From the NCBI GenBank assembly GCA_025458585.1, contig JALOSD010000080.1, positions 1 through 16,191 of the forward strand: a DNA stretch of 16,191 bases. The letters run 5' to 3'. The notes under the pieces are model-generated. The model had not been told where the DNA came from and did not search any database. It was given only the letters and a program-made list of their open reading frames with translations. Both the position numbers and the translations under genes were made by a program. Shown piece after piece: positions 6,878 to 15,497 of this stretch (positions are counted from its first letter, which is position 1; every line of letters begins with the position of its first letter). This DNA comes from Burkholderiaceae bacterium (GTDB lineage Bacteria > Pseudomonadota > Gammaproteobacteria > Burkholderiales > Burkholderiaceae_C).

Positions 6878-7723
6878 TCAGCGCTCCGTCACCGGCCGCA
6901 CCGGCGCGAGCGGGTCGAACGCGGCCGCGCGCTTGTCCTGCCACGCTGCGATCGCGGTCGTCATCTCGCCGAGGTCGAAGATCGCGCTTTGCAGCAGCGT
7001 CATCTGGTCGAGCGCGTCGGCGGTGCCGTGGTCGCGCGCGTAGTTCAGCGCGCGCTTGCTGCCGGCGATCGCGAGCGGGCTCTTGGCCGCGATCTCGAGT
7101 GCGAGCCGGTGCGCGTGCTCGTGCAGCACCGCGGCGTCGGGCAGCACGGCGTTGACGAGCCCGACCGCGAGCGCGCGCTCGGCGCCGAGCCGCTCGCCGG
7201 TGTAGGCCATCTGGCGCGCGACGCCGTCGGGCACGATTTTCGGCAGCCGCTGCAGCGAACCGACGTCGGCGGCCATGCCGATGTGGATCTCCTGCACGGT
7301 GAAGAACGCGTCGGCGCTGCACAGGCGGATGTCGCATGCGGCGGCGAGGTCGAGTCCGGCGCCGACGCAGCCGCCCTGCACCGCGCAGATCACCGGGAAG
7401 CGCGCGTCGTCGAGCACGTCGAAGCACGCCATCAGCCGCCGCAGCGAGTCCTGGAACGCGAGGCGCTTGCGCGCGTCGGTCGTGTCGAGCATCGCCAGGC
7501 CGCTGGCGAACACGTCGAGCGCCATGCCGGCGCAGAAGTGCTTGCCGGTCGAGCGGATCACGAGCACGCGCGTGCGGCCCTCGTCCGACAGCCGCTGGAC
7601 CTCGTCGCGCAGCCCGGTGAAAAAGGGCGGCGCGACGGTGTTCAGCCGCTCGGGGTGGTCAAGCTCGAGCGTCGCGACGCCGGTCGCCTCGTCGAGCGCG
7701 AGCGTGAAGTGGTCGTGGGTCAT
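6878..7723 (-). CDS. Crotonase-family protein, delta3,5-delta2,4-dienoyl-CoA isomerase type
   Basis: A 281-residue enzyme of the enoyl-CoA hydratase/isomerase superfamily. The best fit is delta(3,5)-delta(2,4)-dienoyl-CoA isomerase (ECH1 type), which handles odd-positioned double bonds during beta-oxidation. The core QGGCVGAGLDLAAACDIRLC (116-135) followed by FTVQEIHIGMAADVGSLQRL (141-160) closely resembles that subgroup. E145 and D153 match the two acidic catalytic residues, including the buried aspartate in AADVG that distinguishes the isomerase. The oxyanion-hole segment is FCAGMALD (63-70). The ATG at 7723 has AGGAG (7730-7734) 6 nt upstream; the longer open frame to 8023 lies antisense to the M20 gene and is rejected. 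It is divergent from the M20 peptidase gene and lies near the acyl-CoA ligase, consistent with unsaturated fatty-acid degradation. A plain enoyl-CoA hydratase role is less likely. Confidence 0.9.
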   Translation of the reverse strand: MTHDHFTLALDEATGVATLELDHPERLNTVAPPFFTGLRDEVQRLSDEGRTRVLVIRSTGKHFCAGMALDVFASGLAMLDTTDARKRLAFQDSLRRLMACFDVLDDARFPVICAVQGGCVGAGLDLAAACDIRLCSADAFFTVQEIHIGMAADVGSLQRLPKIVPDGVARQMAYTGERLGAERALAVGLVNAVLPDAAVLHEHAHRLALEIAAKSPLAIAGSKRALNYARDHGTADALDQMTLLQSAIFDLGEMTTAIAAWQDKRAAAFDPLAPVRPVTER

Positions 7724-7745
7724 TTGGGTCTCCTGTGCTCGCGCC

Positions 7746-7751
7746 AGCATA
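7746..7751 (-). promoter_or_regulatory. Candidate -10 element of the crotonase gene
   Basis: TATGCT on the minus strand matches four of six -10 consensus bases and would give a leader of about 15 nt. No good -35 box is visible. On the opposite strand, TACACT at 7798-7803 is an equally weak candidate for the M20 gene. Both lie in the 104-bp divergent gap. Confidence 0.25.
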
Positions 7752-7827
7752 GCGCGCCACGACACCGCACCACGAAGCCGCGCGCGGCCCGGCTGGCTAC
7801 ACTCGAGACGATTTCCGGAGAGACACG

Positions 7828-9303
<1,476 letters not shown>

Positions 9304-9304
9304 A

Positions 9305-9326
9305 GGCCGCGCCGGCGCGCGCGGCC
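9305..9326. terminator. GC-rich stem-loop between convergent genes; possible terminator
   Basis: GGCCGCG (9305-9311) and CGCGGCC (9320-9326) form a perfect 7-bp stem with an 8-nt loop, directly after the M20 stop codon and just beyond the stop of the opposing small gene. There is no T-run, so a role in ending transcription from both sides is only suggested by position. Confidence 0.35.
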
Positions 9327-9330
9327 GGCG

Positions 9331-9564
9331 TCAGCGCAGGCGGAGGCGCAGCCGTTCGGCGTAGGCGCGCAGCGCCGGGTCGGGGCCACGGCTCGCCTGC
9401 AAAAGGCAGTCGAGCGCGTAGGCCGGGTCGTCCTGCAGGCGACCGACGTCGAGCCGATGGCCCTGCAGGCCCATCAGCCACTTGAAGCCGACCCACTCCG
9501 GCAACGCAGGCGCCTGGGCACCGTGCGCCGCTCGCTCGGGCGGCAGGGCATGCTCGAAGTCCAT
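9331..9564 (-). CDS. Small conserved-looking hypothetical protein (77 aa)
   Basis: Soluble protein of unknown function starting MDFEHALPPERAAHGAQ, with a central EWVGFKWLMGLQGHRLDVGR segment and a helical, Arg/Leu-rich C-terminus (ALRAYAERLRLRLR). The aromatic-rich centre and acidic N-terminus look like a real folded protein and not shadow coding. I believe similar short hypothetical proteins occur in Burkholderiales, but I cannot name a family. An alternative ATG at 9588 adds eight residues (MLQPHNRR); neither start has a good Shine-Dalgarno sequence. It lies 120 bp downstream of amgK on the same strand, in the place where murU is commonly found. Confidence 0.6.
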   Translation of the reverse strand: MDFEHALPPERAAHGAQAPALPEWVGFKWLMGLQGHRLDVGRLQDDPAYALDCLLQASRGPDPALRAYAERLRLRLR

Positions 9565-9684
9565 CCGACGATTGTGCGGTTGCAGCATCGTGCAGTGTGC
9601 CGCCGAAGCTGACGGCGGCCCGACATCCCCCCGTGACGCGGTGCGCTTTGTGTCGCGCGCGTGACAAGGACTTGCCTGTCCAGG

Positions 9685-10695
9685 TCAGCGCAGCGAGAAA
9701 CCGGTGGCGATCATCCCGTCGCCGCACAGCGGCTCGATCAGGCCGAGCAGCGGCTCGAGCGGCCGGTACCGCGTGGGCTTGCCGTCGCGGTGCTTCAGGC
9801 GGCAGAAGATGCCGAGCACCTTCAGGTGGCGCTGCAGCCCCATCCACTCGAGCGCGCGCCAGCATTCGCCGAAGTCCTCGCCCATCGGGTGGTCGCCGAA
9901 CAGGCCGGCATCGCGCGCCTGCTGCCACCAGCGAACGGCCCAGTCGATCTCGCGCTCCTCGTCCCACGAGACGAAGGCATCGCGCAGCAGCGACGCGATG
10001 TCGTACGTGATCGGCCCGTGCACCGCGTCCTGGAAGTCGAGGATGCCGGGGTTCGGCTCGGTCACCATCAGGTTGCGCGGCATCCAGTCGCGGTGCACCG
10101 CGACGCGCGGCTGCGAAAGCGCGCTCGCCACGAGCAGCGCCGCGAGCCGCTCCCAGGTCTGGCGCTCGCGCTCGTTCCACTGGCGGCCGAACTCGCGCTC
10201 GACGCACCAGTCGGGAAAGAGCGCGAGCTCGCGCTGCAGCAGCGCCGCGTCGTACGGCGGCAGGCTGCCGGCGTCGACGTCGCGCTGCCAGCGCACGAGT
10301 GCGCCGATCGCGTCGCGCATCAGGCGGTCGGCGCGCGCTGCGTCAGCGCCGCGCAGCGCGTCGAGGTACAGCGTGTGGCCGAGGTCGCTCAGCAGCAGGA
10401 AGCCGCACTCGGCGTCGGCAGCGACCACCTGCGGCGCGTGCAGCCCCGCCTTCGCCATCAGGCCGGCGACGTGCAGGTACGGGCGCACGTCCTCGTGCGA
10501 CGGCGGCGCGTCCATCACGACGAAGCTGCCGGCGGCACCGTCGATGCGCAGGTAGCGGCGAAAGCTCGCGTCGGCCGACGCCGGCCGCAGCGTCTCGGGG
10601 CGCAGGGCGTGCGCAGCCACGAGCGGCGCGAGCCAGTCGTGGAAGGCCTGGCGCCGCGCGGGGTCGGCCCAGACGACGTCGTCGGGGGAAGTCAT
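9685..10695 (-). CDS. amgK: N-acetylmuramate/N-acetylglucosamine anomeric kinase (AmgK-type phosphotransferase)
   Basis: A 336-residue cytoplasmic kinase of the aminoglycoside phosphotransferase (APH) fold. In several Gram-negatives AmgK phosphorylates MurNAc and GlcNAc at the anomeric position, so that MurU can make UDP-MurNAc and bypass de novo synthesis; this is one route of peptidoglycan recycling. The catalytic loop is AVHRDWMPRNLM (H201, D203, N208) and the metal-binding motif is ILDFQDAV (D220, D223). The N-lobe has ASFRRYLR (43-50), typical of this subgroup. Divergent placement next to lptD-surA is the usual setting of amgK in Burkholderiales and supports the call over a generic phosphotransferase. 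The ATG is at 10695, without a strong ribosome binding site. murU is not adjacent: the next gene downstream is a short unknown protein. Confidence 0.88.
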   Translation of the reverse strand: MTSPDDVVWADPARRQAFHDWLAPLVAAHALRPETLRPASADASFRRYLRIDGAAGSFVVMDAPPSHEDVRPYLHVAGLMAKAGLHAPQVVAADAECGFLLLSDLGHTLYLDALRGADAARADRLMRDAIGALVRWQRDVDAGSLPPYDAALLQRELALFPDWCVEREFGRQWNERERQTWERLAALLVASALSQPRVAVHRDWMPRNLMVTEPNPGILDFQDAVHGPITYDIASLLRDAFVSWDEEREIDWAVRWWQQARDAGLFGDHPMGEDFGECWRALEWMGLQRHLKVLGIFCRLKHRDGKPTRYRPLEPLLGLIEPLCGDGMIATGFSLR

Positions 10696-10719
10696 CGGCG
10701 GGAAAGCGGTTCAGTCGGG

Positions 10720-10736
10720 CCCGCCGGGACGGCGGG
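10720..10736. other. Stem-loop in the amgK/lptD divergent region
   Basis: CCCGCC (10720-10725) and GGCGGG (10731-10736) form a 6-bp stem with a 5-nt loop in the 74-bp gap, within the probable amgK leader. It may be incidental in GC-rich DNA. Confidence 0.2.
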
Positions 10737-10765
10737 TGCGGCGCGAGGGCGCGATGTGCCTCGTG

Positions 10766-10779
10766 GATAATGAATTCTA
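10766..10779. promoter_or_regulatory. AT-rich patch with back-to-back -10-like elements at the lptD start
   Basis: GATAAT at 10766-10771 (plus) and TAGAAT at 10779-10774 (minus) each match five of six -10 consensus bases, in an AT-rich island in the middle of GC-rich DNA. The plus element would serve lptD and the minus one amgK. No good -35 boxes are seen. The plus element overlaps the ATG at 10770, which casts doubt on that start codon. Confidence 0.4.
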
Positions 10780-13148
10780 GGTTCGCCGCCCTCGTCAGCG
10801 GCCCGCGCCGCGTGCCTGTTCCCCGCCTCCGTGCCGCCCCGTTGCGCCCGCTGACCCCCCGTCGTCTCGCTGCTGCACCGCCCGCATCACGCGCGCACAC
10901 CGCGCTCGCGCTGCTCAGCGCCTGCGCCGCGTCGGCGGCGCTGGCGCAGGGCTCGATCGCGCCGACCGAGCCGGTCACGATCGACGCCGACCGCATCGAG
11001 GTGCGCCCCGACCGCGACGCGACCGCCGAAGGCGACGTGCGCGTGCGCCGCGGTCCCGTCGCGATCCGTGCCGACGCGATGCGCTACGACCGCCCAAGCG
11101 ACACCGTGCGCGCGAGCGGCGGGCTGCAGCTGACGAACGAAGGCGACGTCTTCGGCGGCACCGAGCTCGAGCTGCAGCTGCAGACCTACCGGGGCTTCGT
11201 GCTGCAGCCCGAGTACTTCTTCGCCCGCACGCAAGGCGGCGGCAGCGCCGAGCGTGTCGACCTCGACGGCCGCAGCCGCCTCGTGCTCACGCGCGGCAAC
11301 TACACGAGCTGCGACCGCGAGGGCCACGGCACGCCCGACTGGCTGCTCAGCGCGGAGCGCCTGTCGATCGACGTCGACGCCAACGAGGGCATCGCCGAGG
11401 GGGCGGTGCTCGAGTTCCTCGGCGTGCCGATCCTGCCGGTGCCGTGGCTAAGCTTTCCGGTGACCGATCAGCGCAAGTCGGGCTGGCTGCCGCCGACCTT
11501 TGGGCTCGACAGCCGCAGCGGCGTCACGCTCGGCGTGCCGTACTACTGGAACCTCGCGCCGTCGTACGACGCGACGCTGACGCCGATCGTCTACAGCCGC
11601 CGCGGGTTCGCCGGCGCCGGCGAGTTCCGCTACCTCCAGCCCGACTTCCAGGGCGCCGTCCACGTGCAGGGGCTGGCCAACGACCGCGTGTTCGACGATG
11701 CGCGCTGGTCCTTCGGCTGGCAGCACGACGGCGTCGCCGCCGGGGCGTGGTCGTACCGCGCCGACGTGCAGCGCGTCTCCGACGACGACTACTGGAAGGA
11801 CTTCGACCGTCCGGCGCGCCGCTTCACGCCGCGGCTGCTGCCGCAGGCGTTCGAGCTCTCGCGACCCCTCGCCGGCCTCGGCGGCCCGGGGGCGCAGTGG
11901 GCGGTCTACGGCGGCGTCCAGCAGTGGCAGGTGCTGCAGGACACCGACCCGCAGGCGCGCATCGCCGCGCCGTACGAACGCAGCCCGCAGCTCGGCCTGC
12001 GCGGCGTGGGAGCCCTCGGCGGGGTCGAATACACGCTCGAGACCGAGTACAACCGCTTCACCCGCCCGGCGGGCGGCGAGGTCGACGCGATCACCGGCCA
12101 GCGCGTGCACGCCGTCGGCTCGATCGCCTGGCCGCTGCGTGCCTCCGAGGGCTACCTGATTCCGCAGCTCGCGTTCAACGCCGCCGCCTACGACACCGAC
12201 CGCGCGATGGACGACGGCCGCACGCGCGCGCAGCGCGTGATCCCCACTCTCAGCGCCGACGGCGGCCTCGTGTTCGAGCGCGACGTGACCTGGTTCGACC
12301 GCGCGCTGCGGCAGACGCTCGAGCCGCGGCTCGTCTACGCCTACACGCCGTCGCGCGACCAGTCGGCGCTGCCGCTGTTCGACACCGCGCTGAAGGACTT
12401 CAACGAGGTCTCGATCTACAGCCCCAACGCGTTCGCCGGCGTCGATCGCGTGTCCGACGCGCACCAGCTCACCGCCGGCCTGTCGAGCCGCGTGACCGAG
12501 CAGGCGAGCGGCATCGAGCGCATGCGCGTAGCCCTCGTGCAGCGCTACCTGCTGCGCGACCTCGAGGTGACGCTCGGCGGCCAGCCGCCGTCGCAGCGCT
12601 TCTCCGACGTGCTGCTCGCCGCGTCCTCGATGGTGACGCCGAAGTGGACGCTCGACGGCTCGGTGCAGTACAGCCCGAGCGTCGACCGCACGACGCGTTC
12701 GATCCTCGGCGCGCGCTACTCGCCGGGGCCGTTTCGCACGCTCGGCATGAGCTACAGCTACGCACGCGAACTGAGCGAGCAGGTCGACGTGGCCTGGCAA
12801 TGGCCGCTGTTCGGCCCGCTGCCCGGCGAGCCGCCGAGCGCAGGCGGCTGCCGCGGCTCGATGTACTCGGTCGGCCGCCTGAGCTACAACCTGCGCGACA
12901 GCCGCCTGACCGACGCGCTGCTCGGCGTCGAATACGACAGCGGCTGCTGGATCGCACGCGCCGTCGTGGAAACGCAGTCGACCGGCGTCGGCGAGGCACG
13001 CACGCGCGTGCTGCTGCAGCTCGAGCTCGTCGGCCTGTCGCGCATCGGCACGAACCCGCTGCGGGTGCTGAAGGACAATATCCCCGGCTACCGGCTGTTG
13101 CGCGACGACCCGACGCCGCCGCCACCGGAGCCCCGCCGTTATGAATGA
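10770..13148 (+). CDS. lptD: LPS-assembly protein LptD
   Basis: Outer-membrane beta-barrel that, with the lipoprotein LptE, inserts lipopolysaccharide into the outer leaflet. From the ATG at 10770 it has 792 residues, close to the 784 of E. coli LptD. After a long Arg/Pro-rich leader comes a hydrophobic signal core ending SAALAQ (about 55-60). An OstA/LptA-like jellyroll follows at about 67-170 (PVTIDADRIEV, AEGDVRVRRG), then the barrel domain, rich in alternating aromatic and charged strands, to the C-terminus. Mature cysteines are C181 (NYTSCDRE), C694 and C726 (YDSGCW). This fits one N-to-C interdomain disulfide; the adjacent C-terminal cysteine pair and the extreme N-terminal cysteine of E. 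coli are absent. GTG 10812 or TTG 10842 are possible shorter starts. The stop overlaps the surA start by 8 nt, implying translational coupling. Confidence 0.93.
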   Translation: MNSRFAALVSGPRRVPVPRLRAAPLRPLTPRRLAAAPPASRAHTALALLSACAASAALAQGSIAPTEPVTIDADRIEVRPDRDATAEGDVRVRRGPVAIRADAMRYDRPSDTVRASGGLQLTNEGDVFGGTELELQLQTYRGFVLQPEYFFARTQGGGSAERVDLDGRSRLVLTRGNYTSCDREGHGTPDWLLSAERLSIDVDANEGIAEGAVLEFLGVPILPVPWLSFPVTDQRKSGWLPPTFGLDSRSGVTLGVPYYWNLAPSYDATLTPIVYSRRGFAGAGEFRYLQPDFQGAVHVQGLANDRVFDDARWSFGWQHDGVAAGAWSYRADVQRVSDDDYWKDFDRPARRFTPRLLPQAFELSRPLAGLGGPGAQWAVYGGVQQWQVLQDTDPQARIAAPYERSPQLGLRGVGALGGVEYTLETEYNRFTRPAGGEVDAITGQRVHAVGSIAWPLRASEGYLIPQLAFNAAAYDTDRAMDDGRTRAQRVIPTLSADGGLVFERDVTWFDRALRQTLEPRLVYAYTPSRDQSALPLFDTALKDFNEVSIYSPNAFAGVDRVSDAHQLTAGLSSRVTEQASGIERMRVALVQRYLLRDLEVTLGGQPPSQRFSDVLLAASSMVTPKWTLDGSVQYSPSVDRTTRSILGARYSPGPFRTLGMSYSYARELSEQVDVAWQWPLFGPLPGEPPSAGGCRGSMYSVGRLSYNLRDSRLTDALLGVEYDSGCWIARAVVETQSTGVGEARTRVLLQLELVGLSRIGTNPLRVLKDNIPGYRLLRDDPTPPPPEPRRYE

Positions 13149-14472
13149 TGCCTCCTCCCCACCGCCGCGAGCGGCCCGCTGGCTCGGCGCGCTCGTCGCC
13201 GCCGTGGCGCTGTCGCTGGCGGCCTCCGGCGCCGTCGCGCAATCGCAGACGCGCACCGCCGACTACATCGTCGTCGTCGTCAACCAGGAACTGGTGACCG
13301 CCGTCGAGGTCGCGCAGCGGCTCGCGCGGGTGCGCGAGGGCGCGGCGCGCGCCAACGCGCCGCTGCCGCCCGAGCGCGTGCTGCGCCAGCAGGTGCTCGA
13401 CTCCCTGATCGACGAGCGCGTGATCCTCAGCTTCGCGCGCGAGACCGGCGTGCGCGTCGACGACGCCGAGCTCGACCGCGCGCTCGCCAGCGTCGCGCTG
13501 CAGAACCAGATCCCGCCGGCCCAGCTGCGCGAGCGCGTCGAGCGCGACGGCATCGACTTCAACCGCTTCCGCGCCAACATCCGCGACCAGCTGCTCGTCG
13601 AGCGCGTGCGCGAGCGCGAGGTGCAGCAGCGCATACGCGTCACCGACGACGAGATCGACGCGCTGATCGAGCGCGAGCGCGGCTCGGCCGCGCGCAGCGA
13701 GTTCAACATCGCGCAGATCCTCGTCACCGTGCCGGAGAACGCGAGCGCGGACGTCGTCGCGCAGCGGCGCGCGCGCGCCGAGGCGGCGCTCGCGCGCGCG
13801 AAGGCGGGCGAGGACTTCGCCGCCCTCGCGCGCGAGGTCTCCGACGACGGCAACCGCGAGCGCGGCGGCGTCATCGGCATGCGCCCGGCCGACCGCCTGC
13901 CCGACCTGTTCGTCGAGGCGGTGCGGCCGCTGAAGGCCGGCGAGGTCGCACCCGCGCTGCTGCGCAGCGGCGCCGGCTTCCACGTCGTCAGGCTCGTCGA
14001 GCGGCGCGACCCCGGCGCCTTCACCGTGACGCAGACGCGCGCGCGCCACATCCTGCTTCGTCCGGCGGCGCAGAACGGCACGCAGGCCGCGCAGCGGCGG
14101 CTGGCCGAGTTCAGGCGCCAGATCCTGGCCGGCGAGCGCCGCTTCGAGGACGTGGCGCGCGAGGTCTCGGAAGACGGCTCGGCGGCGCAGGGCGGCGACC
14201 TCGGCTGGAGCTCGCCCGGCAGCTTCGTGCCCGAATTCGAGCAGGCGATGAACGCGCTGCCGATCGGCGGGCTGTCGGAGCCGGTCGTCTCGCGCTTCGG
14301 CGTGCACCTGATCCGCGTCGACGAGCGCCGCAACGCCGAGATCGACCCGCGCCAGCTGCGCCAGCAGGCGGCCAACGCGCTGCGCGAGCAGAAGTACGAG
14401 CAGGCGTACCTTGAGTGGGTGCGCGACCTGCGCGGCCAGGCCTACATCGAGTTCCGCGAGCCGGCGACGTGA
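13141..14472 (+). CDS. surA: Periplasmic peptidyl-prolyl isomerase/chaperone SurA
   Basis: Periplasmic chaperone that escorts outer-membrane barrel proteins, including LptD, to the BAM complex. It has 443 residues with a signal peptide (hydrophobic core 15-32, cleavage likely after AVA at 33). The N-terminal chaperone domain is at about 38-180, starting IVVVVNQELVTAVEV, with the Arg/Gln-rich helices usual for SurA. Parvulin domain 1 is at about 185-288 (FNIAQILV ... GFHVVRLVERRD). Parvulin domain 2 is at about 297-400 (ARHILL, GGDLGWSSPGSFVPEFEQAM, FGVHLIRVDERR). A C-terminal helix closes the chaperone module (QKYEQAYLEWVRDLRGQAYIE). The ATG at 13141 overlaps the lptD stop in ATGAATGA, with GGAG 10 nt upstream inside lptD. 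Length and domain order are normal for the family. Confidence 0.95.
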   Translation: MNDASSPPPRAARWLGALVAAVALSLAASGAVAQSQTRTADYIVVVVNQELVTAVEVAQRLARVREGAARANAPLPPERVLRQQVLDSLIDERVILSFARETGVRVDDAELDRALASVALQNQIPPAQLRERVERDGIDFNRFRANIRDQLLVERVREREVQQRIRVTDDEIDALIERERGSAARSEFNIAQILVTVPENASADVVAQRRARAEAALARAKAGEDFAALAREVSDDGNRERGGVIGMRPADRLPDLFVEAVRPLKAGEVAPALLRSGAGFHVVRLVERRDPGAFTVTQTRARHILLRPAAQNGTQAAQRRLAEFRRQILAGERRFEDVAREVSEDGSAAQGGDLGWSSPGSFVPEFEQAMNALPIGGLSEPVVSRFGVHLIRVDERRNAEIDPRQLRQQAANALREQKYEQAYLEWVRDLRGQAYIEFREPAT

Positions 14473-14473
14473 C

Positions 14474-15235
14474 GTGAGACACGTCGCGCGCAAGCGCTTC
14501 GGCCAGCACTTCCTCGCCGACGCGCGCGTCGTCGGAGCGATCGTCGACGCGGTCGATCCGCGGCCCGGCGACGCGCTGGTCGAGATCGGCCCCGGCCTCG
14601 GGGCGCTGACCGGACCGCTGCTCGAGCGCTGCGGTGCGCTGACCGTGATCGAGCTCGACCGCGACCTCGCGGCGCGGCTGCGCGCGCGCCGCGGCCTCAC
14701 GGTGATCGAGGCGGACGTGCTGACGGTCGACTTCGCGGCACTGGCGGCGCAGCACGGGCGCCGGCTGCGCGTCGTCGGCAACCTGCCGTACAACATCTCG
14801 ACGCCGATCCTGTTCCGCCTGCTCGAGGCCGCCGACCACGTCGCCGACCAGCACGTCATGCTGCAGAAGGAAGTCGTGCAGCGCATGGCTGCCGCACCGC
14901 GCGGCAAGGACTACGGCCGGCTGTCGGTGATGCTGCAGTGGCGCTACGACATCGAGTCGGTGCTTGACGTGCCGCCGCAGGCGTTCGAGCCGCCGCCGCG
15001 CGTCGATTCGGCCGTCGTGCGGATGGTGCCGCTGGCGGCGCCGCCCCCGGTCGACCGGGCGCGGCTCGGTGAGCTGGTCACGGTCGCGTTCTCGCAGCGG
15101 CGCAAGCTGCTGCGCCACACGCTCGGGCGTTGGCTCGACGAGCAGGGCTGCACGGTGGCGTTCGACGTGCAGCGCCGGGCCGAGGAGGTGCCGGTCGACG
15201 AGTACGTCGCGCTCGCGCTCGCGACGGCGCGCTGA
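14474..15235 (+). CDS. rsmA: 16S rRNA (adenine1518/1519-N6)-dimethyltransferase RsmA (KsgA)
   Basis: Dimethylates two adjacent adenines in the terminal helix of 16S rRNA during late 30S assembly, using S-adenosylmethionine. It has 253 residues. The conserved N-terminus is ARKRFGQHFLADARV (5-19). SAM motif I is VEIGPGLGALT (36-46), followed by the acidic VIELDRD (58-64), EAD (79-81) and the catalytic NLPYNIS (103-109). The segment LQKEVVQRMAA and the C-terminal domain with FEPPPRVDSAVVRM and FSQRRKLLRHTL are all typical. The start is the GTG at 14474, one nucleotide after the surA stop; the upstream open frame to 14411 is surA in another frame. pdxA, often placed between surA and rsmA, is missing here. 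Expression is probably coupled to surA translation. Confidence 0.95.
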   Translation: MRHVARKRFGQHFLADARVVGAIVDAVDPRPGDALVEIGPGLGALTGPLLERCGALTVIELDRDLAARLRARRGLTVIEADVLTVDFAALAAQHGRRLRVVGNLPYNISTPILFRLLEAADHVADQHVMLQKEVVQRMAAAPRGKDYGRLSVMLQWRYDIESVLDVPPQAFEPPPRVDSAVVRMVPLAAPPPVDRARLGELVTVAFSQRRKLLRHTLGRWLDEQGCTVAFDVQRRAEEVPVDEYVALALATAR

Positions 15236-15255
15236 ACGCCGTGCCGTCGTGAAAA

Positions 15256-15277
15256 CGGCGACCCCGAGGGGTCGCCG
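15256..15277 (-). terminator. Strong hairpin terminator, T-run on the minus strand
   Basis: CGGCGACCCC (15256-15265) and GGGGTCGCCG (15268-15277) form a perfect 10-bp stem. Read on the minus strand it is followed by TTTTC, the usual pattern of an intrinsic terminator for leftward transcription from the RNase/barstar side. Read on the plus strand it lies 20 nt after the rsmA stop but has no T-run afterwards, so it may serve both directions with unequal strength. Confidence 0.75.
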
Positions 15278-15299
15278 CATCGTCACGTGCGGGCGGTGC

Positions 15300-15497
15300 T
15301 CAGGCCGCGTTGAGCCACATCGCGGTGTCGAACGCGCTCGTCATCTTCGGCATGTTCATCCCGAAGTTGGGATTGGCGCCGCTTTTCGGCACCGCGACCT
15401 TCGCCGCCGGCTTGATCGCGCTGTTCTGGGCCACTTCCGTCGCCCGCTCCCATGACCCGATTTCCTGGGAGCGGGCTACCGAAAAGAATAGAAACAC
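15300..15497 (-). other. Uncertain 65-codon frame between barstar and the terminator
   Basis: The minus-strand frame begins at a GTG inside the last codons of the barstar gene, with no good ribosome binding site, and ends at 15300, 23 nt before the terminator stem. It ends MNMPKMTSAFDTAMWLNAA, and most codons have G or C in third position, as coding frames here do. A plus-strand frame (15310-15501, TTG start) shows a similar codon bias, so the signal is ambiguous. No family is recognised. It may be a small protein, the 3' end of a decayed gene, or simply the 3' untranslated region of the RNase-barstar mRNA. Confidence 0.25.
15435..15483. repeat. Imperfect inverted repeat, 18-bp arms, at the 3' end of the barstar gene
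   Basis: The arms 15435-15452 and 15466-15483 pair at 16 of 18 positions, with a perfect 11-bp core (GCCCGCTCCCA / TGGGAGCGGGC) and a 13-nt loop. The right arm includes the barstar stop codon (15476-15478). No T-run follows on the minus strand. It could be an mRNA-stabilising 3' hairpin, a REP-like dispersed palindrome or a remnant of an insertion. Confidence 0.6.

Noticed and set aside
12469..14907. Very long minus-strand open frame (812 codons) across lptD, surA and rsmA
   Set aside because: Antisense to three well-recognised genes; its translation is Arg/Ala/Ser-rich and shows no domain. Long antisense frames are common at this GC content.
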